DNA from: Streptococcus thalassemiae | GTDB lineage: Bacteria > Bacillota > Bacilli > Lactobacillales > Streptococcaceae | Direction of reading: 5' to 3' | NCBI RefSeq assembly: GCF_903645285.1 | Contig: NZ_CAHJXN010000004.1 | Coordinates: forward strand, 62,305 to 126,304 | DNA length: 64,000 nucleotides | Notes under the pieces: generated by a model | Database searches by the model: none | Told to the model about the DNA's origin: nothing | The model's input: the letters and a program-made list of their open reading frames with translations, nothing else | Shown: positions 57,771 through 64,000 of the stretch, piece after piece | Position numbering within the stretch: the stretch's first letter is position 1 | Layout: each line of letters opens with the position of its first letter | Made by a program: the position numbers and the translations under genes

Positions 57771-58618
57771 TAAAATTCAAATTCCGCAAGAACATCTTGC
57801 CCGCTGGTGACCAATTTTGCACCTTCTTGAATCAAATGATGGCAACCGTCTGATAGTCCATCTAAAATGCTACCAGGAATAGCAAAGACATCGCGCCCTT
57901 CTTCCATTGCTCGCTCACAGGTAATGAGACTACCTGAACGCATCTTGGCCTCTGCTACAATCACACCACGACAAAGTCCAGCAATGATGCGATTACGGGC
58001 AGGAAAATGAAATTTCAGAGGTTGTTCACCAGGCCCATACTCACTGAGAACTAGATGATCATTGCCGATGTAATCTTGTAAGCGTTTATTAGCTTTTGGA
58101 TAAAATACATCCATTCCTGTTCCAATCACTGCAATGGTTTTTCCGCCATTCTGAAGAGCTGCCATATGAGCTGCTGTGTCAATGCCCTTGGCTAAGCCAC
58201 TGACGATAACCAGTTCATTTTCCAATCCCTGAATGACTTTTTCAACTGACTTAGCTCCCTGTCTGCTACAAGCACGACTACCCACAACCGCTACTTTTGG
58301 AAATTTCAAGAGGTCAAGATTTCCCTTGTAAAATAAAAGTACAGGCGCGTCGTATATTTCACTCAAATCCCAAGGATAACAGTCATCTAAAATAGAGAAA
58401 GATGGAAATTTTTGAAATTCTTTCTCCAAATGCGCATCGTCTATCTGAAAATAACGCTCCATAAAAACGGCTGGATTACGGCAACCTGATATATCTGCAA
58501 TATCACCTAACAAAAGCTCCTGATCGACATTTTCACCGTATTCTAGGACTTTCAAAATCTGTTGATTGGTCAAACCTGATTTTTTTAACTTATAGATTTC
58601 ATAGTTTGTGATTTTCAT
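57770..58618 (-). CDS. dprA: DNA processing protein DprA
   Basis: The product is 282 residues from ATG 58618, with GGAG eight bases upstream; the ATG at 58630 contains that site and is rejected. The extended Rossmann domain has VAVVGSRACSRQGA, SGLAKGIDTAAH, GTGMDVFYPKAN and FPARNRIIAGLC. DprA binds incoming single-stranded DNA and loads RecA in natural transformation. A cin-box upstream puts it under ComX. A BOX element abuts its stop. Confidence 0.97.
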   Translation of the reverse strand: MKITNYEIYKLKKSGLTNQQILKVLEYGENVDQELLLGDIADISGCRNPAVFMERYFQIDDAHLEKEFQKFPSFSILDDCYPWDLSEIYDAPVLLFYKGNLDLLKFPKVAVVGSRACSRQGAKSVEKVIQGLENELVIVSGLAKGIDTAAHMAALQNGGKTIAVIGTGMDVFYPKANKRLQDYIGNDHLVLSEYGPGEQPLKFHFPARNRIIAGLCRGVIVAEAKMRSGSLITCERAMEEGRDVFAIPGSILDGLSDGCHHLIQEGAKLVTSGQDVLAEFEF

Positions 58619-58651
58619 AAATAGCTCCATTTCTTTTTCTACTCATCTATT

Positions 58652-58659
58652 TATTCGTA
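58652..58659 (-). promoter_or_regulatory. ComX (sigma-X) cin-box of dprA
   Basis: TACGAATA on the minus strand is the exact cin-box/combox core, 33 bases before the dprA ATG. Confidence 0.92.
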
Positions 58660-58663
58660 AAAA

Positions 58664-58698
58664 AATCAAAAAACATCCGACTATTTTAGCCAGATGTT
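58664..58698 (-). terminator. Terminator of the tarIJ-licABC operon
   Basis: On the minus strand AACATC pairs with GATGTT, with partial inner pairing, followed by TTTTTTG. It lies just past the licC stop and before the dprA cin-box. Confidence 0.7.
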
Positions 58699-58705
58699 GG
58701 AATCT

Positions 58706-59395
58706 TTAATTTTCGTTTTTAAGAATTTCTTCTAATTTATGATAGTCTTGGACACTATCGATCTCATAGATGCTATTGCCTTCTAACTCTTCAACATAGA
58801 CATCTAGCTCTTTGATATTGTCCTTAACCATATTGTCCCAGTATAGATCAACAAATTCACCACTTGCATAGGCCTTGTCAATAAAGCTAACAATCTTTTC
58901 TGCAGTTGGGGCATCCCAGAAGGATACCCCACTAAGGATACGACCTGCCTTACTATCAACAGTAATGTCTTGAACCTTGTAGTCATCTCCATAGACCAAG
59001 AACCATTCGTTGGTACAATCTTCACGATAAACACTAAAATAAGTCGAACGTGTCAAATCATTGCGGAACATATTTTTGAAGAGATAGTTATCGGCATCAA
59101 TAACATAGCTGTTAGCCAATTCTTCTTTTACAAGATAGAGAGAGTAAAAGTTATTGTAGTCAGCGTATTTATCATTGAAAACGAGGCGAACACCATATTT
59201 TTCTTTTAAGTAATCGAATTGTTCTTTAAGGTAACCAACGATGATGATGATGTCATTGATTCCTTTTTCTTTGAGAAACTCAATCTGGTATTCAATCAAA
59301 GGTTTTTGATTAACCTGAACCAAGGCTTTAGGGGTATTTTCAGTCATAGGACGCAAGCGAGTTCCCAATCCCGCTGCTAAGATAATGGCTTTCAC
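58706..59395 (-). CDS. licC: CTP:phosphocholine cytidylyltransferase
   Basis: The 229-residue nucleotidyltransferase starts at a GTG (59393-59395) with AAAGGAG upstream. It has the signature LAAGLGTRLRPMTENTPKAL and the DADNYLF metal site. It makes CDP-choline for decorating teichoic acids. It is the last gene of the lic1 operon. Confidence 0.97.
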   Translation of the reverse strand: MKAIILAAGLGTRLRPMTENTPKALVQVNQKPLIEYQIEFLKEKGINDIIIIVGYLKEQFDYLKEKYGVRLVFNDKYADYNNFYSLYLVKEELANSYVIDADNYLFKNMFRNDLTRSTYFSVYREDCTNEWFLVYGDDYKVQDITVDSKAGRILSGVSFWDAPTAEKIVSFIDKAYASGEFVDLYWDNMVKDNIKELDVYVEELEGNSIYEIDSVQDYHKLEEILKNEN

Positions 59396-59406
59396 ACGAA
59401 TCTCCT

Positions 59407-60285
59407 TTATTCTTTAATAATAATATAAACTCCAGCAATGACGACAAGTGACGTAATAATTGTCAGCATATCTAGCGGTGCACCCAAGAAAACAACTGCA
59501 AACAAGACAGTCCATACTACATAGCTCACGTTCAAGCCTGTAGCCTTGGCTGGTTGCAATCGATTGATAGCGATATAATAAGCCAAGTAGGAAATCATAT
59601 CAAAGGCTGCAAAGACAATCATAAGACCTAGCAATTGTCCACTGGCCACTTCTGCAAATGACTGATGAGAGAAGAGCACAATCACAAGATAGGACAAGAA
59701 TGAAGTCACTTGACGGATTAAGAGGGCTTCGATTTCACTCAATTCACTTTCCATGGCAAAAGAGCTAAGAACACTCTCACTTCCCCATGCAATGGCACAA
59801 ACCAAAGCACAGAGAATACCAATGTAGAAGGAATTAACCTGTTCAACCTTATAGGTCTGAGCAATTATCCCTCCAATAATCAAGACAATCCCAAATACAG
59901 TATTTTTTGAAATCTTGTGCTTCAAAAAGAAGAAAGCTAATAAAACTGAAATCGCAGGATAGATAGCGGATACTGATGAAGCTAAGGAACTTCCGATATA
60001 CTTAACCGCATAAAGATTGGCCTGCATACCGATAGGGCCTGCTAGCAAGGCTCCGATGATAACACTAACATTGCGAATATTTAAGAAAATTGAGAGGCGA
60101 ACTTTTCCTTCTTTTACCAAGAGAAAAGCTAGTAAGATAAAGATACTCAAGAAATCGTGAGCAGCGGCCACCACAAAGGGCGACAAATCTGTAAAAATCG
60201 AAAAGATATAAGCACTAATCGTTAGACCCAACCCCCAGAAAATACCTGAAAGTAGACCAAAAGAAACTCCATTTTTAGTTTTCAT
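59407..60285 (-). CDS. licB: Choline transporter LicB (EamA/DMT family)
   Basis: The product is 292 residues from ATG 60285, with GGAGG five bases upstream; the ATG at 60297 is part of that site. Ten hydrophobic segments and two EamA repeats are visible. It imports choline, on which teichoic acid synthesis depends. Its start overlaps the licA end by 11 bases. Confidence 0.93.
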   Translation of the reverse strand: MKTKNGVSFGLLSGIFWGLGLTISAYIFSIFTDLSPFVVAAAHDFLSIFILLAFLLVKEGKVRLSIFLNIRNVSVIIGALLAGPIGMQANLYAVKYIGSSLASSVSAIYPAISVLLAFFFLKHKISKNTVFGIVLIIGGIIAQTYKVEQVNSFYIGILCALVCAIAWGSESVLSSFAMESELSEIEALLIRQVTSFLSYLVIVLFSHQSFAEVASGQLLGLMIVFAAFDMISYLAYYIAINRLQPAKATGLNVSYVVWTVLFAVVFLGAPLDMLTIITSLVVIAGVYIIIKE

Positions 60286-61144
60286 CTGAACCTCCATAAT
60301 AAGCCAAACCTTTGACAGCTCTTTGGTAACGACTCACACCATAGTCACCAAAATCTGCACCTTGCTCTTCTTTATAGACTGTCCATAAACTCCAAATGAT
60401 ATCTTGTAAAATTTTATAAATGGTAATCTTTTCTCGAGAGACAGGTGTTTGGTCACTCTCATAGTGAGACAAGAAGTCTTCTTCCTCTTGACGAGTGAAT
60501 TCAGACTCTAAAAAGAGGGCAGCCAAATCCCACATTGGATCGTTCATTGATGAATATTCCCAGTCAATCAGATAAAGTCGTCCTTGTGGTGACTCGATAA
60601 AGTTTTCAGGCACCAAATCGATATGACAAGATTTTCTGTCAACACCTAAGTCAGCCAGTCTTTTCTCTAAGGAGAAGACTTCTTCTCGAACAGTTTCATA
60701 GTTGGCATAAGGGATTTTCTCTTCAATCAAGGATTCGTATTTTTTGATTTCTTCAAAAGGAGCAAATTCTCCCCTTAATTCCTTGCCAGAAGCATGAATG
60801 GTTTGTAATATTGGAGCAATTTTATCAAATTTGGTCTTGATTGACCTTGAATCAAGCGTAATAGCAGATTCGATATACTCATTTACTTTGATACCAGCTT
60901 CAATATCAAAAAGATAATTTTTTACATCTAAGTCTAAATCCTTTAGTAGTTCAAGATTGTACTTTTCATCTTGTCGATTGATCAGTTTTTCTGTCCCTTT
61001 ACCAAAGAATTTAACAATGTATTGCTTATTTGTTGTTTTGACCAAATAGTTTTGATTGGTCATTCCCCCCAATTGTTCGACACTGAGGACTTCCTCTTCT
61101 GCGCTAAGTAGGGAAGAAATTTTCTCTTTAATGATTTTCTCCAC
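60275..61144 (-). CDS. licA: Choline kinase
   Basis: The 289-residue kinase starts at GTG 61144 after GGAGGTTAATT. It has CHIDLVPENF (Brenner-type catalytic His-x-Asp with Asn) and LIDWEYSSMNDPMWDLA (metal-binding Asp). It phosphorylates choline to phosphocholine for LicC. No tetranucleotide phase-variation repeats are seen, unlike Haemophilus licA. Confidence 0.97.
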   Translation of the reverse strand: MEKIIKEKISSLLSAEEEVLSVEQLGGMTNQNYLVKTTNKQYIVKFFGKGTEKLINRQDEKYNLELLKDLDLDVKNYLFDIEAGIKVNEYIESAITLDSRSIKTKFDKIAPILQTIHASGKELRGEFAPFEEIKKYESLIEEKIPYANYETVREEVFSLEKRLADLGVDRKSCHIDLVPENFIESPQGRLYLIDWEYSSMNDPMWDLAALFLESEFTRQEEEDFLSHYESDQTPVSREKITIYKILQDIIWSLWTVYKEEQGADFGDYGVSRYQRAVKGLAYYGGSDEN

Positions 61145-61160
61145 AATTAACCTCCAGCAC

Positions 61161-62183
61161 TTATACTTCCCACTTAAACACGGTTTTAAAGGCTGTGTTT
61201 AAATCGGTTGCAAAGACACGGTGAATATCTTTAATTTCTCTTACAGGTTCTTCTAGATAAAGGATATTTTTAAGACGATTTGCGAATTTCTTGACTTCCA
61301 TCATTTGGATGGCATTTTCAAAATCGATGCGACCAGAACGAGAGGAACCAACCAAGAGCAAGCCTTTTTCTAAGGCATCGCGTGTATTGAGATTGACTTT
61401 ATACTCGCTAACGCCCATCATGAGAATCGTTCCCTGAGGACGAATATAGCGAATCAGGTCATTTATAGCCGGTCCAGTACCATTACCACCACAACACTCA
61501 AAAGCATGGTCAAAGGCCAAATCTTCAGGAATATTATCCGTAATATAGCATTCTTTGGCAAATGAGAAGAGTTCCAACTTTTCCCAATGACGACCAATAA
61601 CCACAATCTCTGCTTCTGGCAAAGTATAGTTGATAATATTGGCAACCACAAATGCTAAACTTCCATCTCCGATAACGGCGATTCGGTCCCGCTTGCTATG
61701 AGCAAGGGTCAATAGACGATTCATAGCATGCATGCCGACACTAACAAACTCTGTAATGGCTGCAACCGTATCTTCGATAGCATCATAAGCCACCACACGG
61801 TCTTTAGGGAGAGAAACAAACTCTCTCATAAAGCCATCAGATCCACTAGACAAGAAATGGGTCCCTGTCATGTAGTTCTCATAGAATTCTTCATCACTCT
61901 GCATAGGAGGCTGATTGGGAATCATGACAACTTTTTGCCCAACCTCATAGGTTCCTGTCGGGTCAGAAATAACGGTTCCACATGACTCATGAATCATTGC
62001 CATTGGGAGTTTTTTATTCAAAATCTTTGGATCACGTTTTCCCTGGTAGTAACGCTGATCCGCATGACAGACCGCCATATAATTAGGGCGGATGAGGATA
62101 TGATTCTCTTGGTCAATAGCCTCTTCCTGATATTTGACATTGATAAACTTAGGCTTAGTTAGTTGATAAATTTGATTAATCAT
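61161..62183 (-). CDS. tarJ: Ribulose-5-phosphate reductase TarJ
   Basis: The product is 340 residues from ATG 62183; a TTG-started reading from 62201 overlaps the tarI 3' end. It is an alcohol-dehydrogenase-type enzyme with the zinc-site start AVCHADQRYYQG, and VIGDGSLAFVVANI as nucleotide-binding loop. It makes ribitol-5-phosphate with NADPH for CDP-ribitol. It starts four bases after the tarI stop. Confidence 0.94.
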   Translation of the reverse strand: MINQIYQLTKPKFINVKYQEEAIDQENHILIRPNYMAVCHADQRYYQGKRDPKILNKKLPMAMIHESCGTVISDPTGTYEVGQKVVMIPNQPPMQSDEEFYENYMTGTHFLSSGSDGFMREFVSLPKDRVVAYDAIEDTVAAITEFVSVGMHAMNRLLTLAHSKRDRIAVIGDGSLAFVVANIINYTLPEAEIVVIGRHWEKLELFSFAKECYITDNIPEDLAFDHAFECCGGNGTGPAINDLIRYIRPQGTILMMGVSEYKVNLNTRDALEKGLLLVGSSRSGRIDFENAIQMMEVKKFANRLKNILYLEEPVREIKDIHRVFATDLNTAFKTVFKWEV

Positions 62184-62187
62184 ATCA

Positions 62188-62895
62188 CTAGTCTTTCTCA
62201 ATCATACTTTTTGCAATCTTCAAATCTGTTACGGTTGTAATTTTTAGATTTGAATATTCACCCTTAGCCAATGCCACATCTTTTCCTTTGATCACAAAGA
62301 TTTTACATGCATCTGTCAAGATTTCCTTCTCTTCAGTAGAAAGAGAGCCATAAAGGTCCATGAAATCCTTGCAACGGAATGTTTGAGGTGTCTGTCCTTG
62401 ATAAAGGTGAGCACGATTTGGAATATCTGTAATAAATTGACCATTGGTACTTTCAACGATAGTATCAACCGCTTCTACCACTGTGTCCACTGCGTCATGA
62501 TTTTGGGCAAGTTGGATATTGTCCTGAATCATGCGAAGTGTAATAAATGGACGAACAGAATCGTGTGTAACAACGATATCCTCTGGAGTAAGCGGACGAT
62601 AAGCATCAATGGCTTCAATGATTTTCTCAATACTCGTATTGCGGTCAGCACCACCTTTTGTAATGATGATACGTTCCTTATGAAGAGGAAGATATTTATC
62701 TACAAGATCTTCTGCATGAGAAACCCAGTCTCCATGAACCCCAACTACAATTTTTTCAATGCTTGGTTCCAAGACAAATTTTTCAATTGTATGAATCAAA
62801 ATAGGTCGATCACCTAGCTCTAAAAATTGTTTTGGCAAGTTACTGATCCCCATGCGTGTACCAGTTCCACCAGCAAGAATTCCTGCATAAATCAT
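62188..62895 (-). CDS. tarI: Ribitol-5-phosphate cytidylyltransferase TarI
   Basis: The 235-residue IspD/TarI-type enzyme has the signature GILAGGTGTRMG, LPKQFLELGDRPI, VTHDSVRPF and NRAHLYQGQTPQTF. It converts ribitol-5-phosphate and CTP to CDP-ribitol for teichoic acids. It is the first gene of the tarIJ-licABC operon, with two promoters upstream. Confidence 0.96.
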   Translation of the reverse strand: MIYAGILAGGTGTRMGISNLPKQFLELGDRPILIHTIEKFVLEPSIEKIVVGVHGDWVSHAEDLVDKYLPLHKERIIITKGGADRNTSIEKIIEAIDAYRPLTPEDIVVTHDSVRPFITLRMIQDNIQLAQNHDAVDTVVEAVDTIVESTNGQFITDIPNRAHLYQGQTPQTFRCKDFMDLYGSLSTEEKEILTDACKIFVIKGKDVALAKGEYSNLKITTVTDLKIAKSMIEKD

Positions 62896-62936
62896 CTATT
62901 TTCTCCTTCGTCTTACTAAAAAAACTTATTCTCTCT

Positions 62937-62942
62937 ATTATA
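62937..62942 (-). promoter_or_regulatory. lic1 operon proximal promoter
   Basis: TGGTATAAT on the minus strand is an extended -10, about 40 bases before tarI. The -35 is weak. AAGGAG precedes the ATG. Confidence 0.6.
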
Positions 62943-63031
62943 CCACAATCTAGTCCTATCATGAAAGAAATACCGACCCTCCCGTTCTAGAATAGAAGGA
63001 TTAAAGAGTTCTATTATTCAAAGAAACTAGT

Positions 63032-63079
63032 CCATTTCTAGTAATGACTGGGAATTCTGTAGTCATTACCAATAAATGG
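63032..63079 (-). promoter_or_regulatory. Large hairpin between the two lic1 promoters
   Basis: GTAATGACT (63041-63049) pairs perfectly with AGTCATTAC (63061-63069), and CCATTT (63032-63037) with AAATGG (63074-63079) extends the stem. Only transcripts from the distal promoter would carry it. No T run follows, so it is not a simple terminator. Confidence 0.5.
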
Positions 63080-63106
63080 CTGTGAAATTTTAGAGTTCTT
63101 CAGAAT

Positions 63107-63134
63107 AATATAGTTTTCTTAAAGAAAACTTAAA
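63107..63134 (-). promoter_or_regulatory. lic1 distal promoter with CiaR box
   Basis: On the minus strand TTTAAG-TTTTC-TTTAAG (63118-63134) is an exact CiaR direct repeat (TTTAAG-N5-TTTAAG), followed by the -10 TATATT (63107-63112). CiaRH control of the distal lic1 promoter is known in pneumococci as I recall. Confidence 0.82.
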
Positions 63135-63170
63135 ATTAAGCTTTGAAACTTCAAAGTGATTACTTGACTT

Positions 63171-63275
63171 ATACTCAATGAAAATCAAAAAGCAAACTAG
63201 GAAGCTAGCCGTAAGCTGTACTTGAGTACGGTAAGGCGACGCTGACGTGGTTTGAATTTGATTTTCGAAGAGTAT
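63171..63275 (-). repeat. BOX element, A-C form
   Basis: boxC starts ATACTCAATGAAAATC. boxA contains TACGGTAAGGCGACGCTGACG, which matches the BOX-A1R primer with one difference, and ends TTCGAAGAGTAT. No boxB. It lies between the lic1 distal promoter and tacF. Confidence 0.92.
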
Positions 63276-63310
63276 TACTGCCCTTCATTTCTTATTAGCT
63301 GACTTTATGA

Positions 63311-63316
63311 TATAAT
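63311..63316 (+). promoter_or_regulatory. tacF promoter -10
   Basis: TGATATAAT is an extended -10, 19 bases before the tacF ATG. There is no good -35 at 17 bases. Confidence 0.55.
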
Positions 63317-63335
63317 GAAAAACGAGGTAAATTGA

Positions 63336-64000
63336 ATGAAAAGTATAAAATTAAATGCTCTATCTTACATGGGAATTCGTGTCTTAAATATTATTTTTCC
63401 CATCCTAACTGGAACCTATGTCGCGCGTGTCTTGGACCGAACTGACTATGGTTACTTCAACTCAGTCGACACAATTTTGTCATTTTTCTTACCCTTTGCA
63501 ACTTATGGAGTCTATAACTACGGTTTACGGGCCATCAGTAATGTCAAGGATAACAAAAAAGATCTGAATAGAACCTTCTCGAGTCTTTTTTATTTGTGCA
63601 TAGCTTGTACGATTTTGACCACTGCTGTCTATATCCTAGCCTATCCTCTCTTCTTTACTGATAATCCAATCGTCAAAAAAGTCTATCTTGTTATGGGGAT
63701 CCAACTCATTGCCCAGATTTTTTCAATCGAGTGGGTCAATGAAGCTCTGGAAAATTACAGTTTTCTCTTTTACAAGACTGCCTTCATCCGTATCCTGATG
63801 CTAGCCTCTATTTTCCTGTTTGTCAAAAATGAACACGATATTGTTGTCTACACACTAGTGATGAGTTTATCGACACTAATTAACTATCTGATTAGTTATT
63901 TTTGGATTAAAAGAGACATTAAGCTTGTTAAGATTCACCTAAGTGATTTTAAACCGCTCTTTCTCCCTCTGACAGCCATGTTGGTCTTTGCTAATGCCAA
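63336..64000 (+). CDS. tacF: Teichoic acid flippase TacF, N-terminal part (cut by window edge)
   Basis: An open frame from ATG 63336 runs to the window end (221 codons; start MKSIKLNALSYMGIRVLNII). It is strongly hydrophobic, with the MATE/RfbX-type polysaccharide-flippase start (FPILTGTYVARVLDRTDYGYFN). In pneumococci TacF moves choline-bearing teichoic acid chains across the membrane, and substitutions in it can relieve choline dependence. Position divergent from lic1 fits this. GAGG lies before the start. Confidence 0.9.
   Translation, partial: MKSIKLNALSYMGIRVLNIIFPILTGTYVARVLDRTDYGYFNSVDTILSFFLPFATYGVYNYGLRAISNVKDNKKDLNRTFSSLFYLCIACTILTTAVYILAYPLFFTDNPIVKKVYLVMGIQLIAQIFSIEWVNEALENYSFLFYKTAFIRILMLASIFLFVKNEHDIVVYTLVMSLSTLINYLISYFWIKRDIKLVKIHLSDFKPLFLPLTAMLVFANA

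Noticed and set aside
60275-61144. Phase-variation repeat in licA as in Haemophilus
   Set aside because: No tetranucleotide tract is present at the start of licA or in its leader.

Overview
The window looks like the chromosome of Streptococcus pneumoniae or a very close relative (S. pseudopneumoniae / S. mitis group). I base this on whole-protein recognition (GyrA, VicRK, RelBE2, DprA, the lic1 choline operon with TarIJ and TacF), on BOX repeats carrying the BOX-A1R signature, and on a ComX cin-box before dprA. I could not run a search, so the species is not settled. Most of the window is a conserved low-GC core; most genes run on the minus strand.

Layout. 1-8.1 kb: udk (cut by the window edge), truB, a DUF2130 coiled-coil protein, a PLP-dependent sulfhydrylase, a formate/nitrite channel, srtA and gyrA. 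ldh runs divergently from gyrA. 9.3-16.4 kb is accessory: a MITE-like sequence, a GIY-YIG-like/SF2 helicase restriction protein, an Abi_2/HEPN gene preceded by its own consensus promoter and a short hairpin RNA, an Eco57I-like methyltransferase, and the RelBE2 toxin-antitoxin pair. 16.5-20.6 kb: vicRKX and a cysteine-free mutY. 21-26 kb: fhs, coaB-coaC with an ECF S component, niaX-niaR. 25.9-29.1 kb is rearranged: a duplicated mutX 3' end flanks a SAM methyltransferase, followed by intact mutX and a frameshifted PIN-like gene. 29.1-44 kb: uvrB, a CPBP protein, glnHP-glnQ, zwf, then the rnc-smc-HAD-HAD-ftsY operon. 44-51.5 kb: tRNA-Arg(CCG), guaC with a structured leader, a Sua5-like paralogue and the leuABCD operon with a leucine leader peptide. 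51.5-58.6 kb: YjbR, cutC, DUF454, topA, DUF389, BOX elements, dprA. 58.7-64 kb: the tarIJ-licABC operon and divergent tacF (cut by the window edge).

How the genes work together. tarI/tarJ make activated ribitol-phosphate, licB/licA/licC import and activate choline, and TacF exports the choline-decorated teichoic acid chains. The leucine genes appear controlled by CodY and by transcription attenuation. coaBC and niaX-niaR serve coenzyme A and NAD supply. rnc/smc/ftsY and gyrA/topA serve RNA processing, chromosome organisation and topology.

The item most worth following up is the HEPN abortive-infection gene between the two restriction-modification genes. A perfect TTGACA-17-TATAAT promoter drives a roughly 45-nt hairpin RNA ending in a terminator directly before its TTG start, which is the layout expected of an RNA-antitoxin/HEPN-toxin pair.
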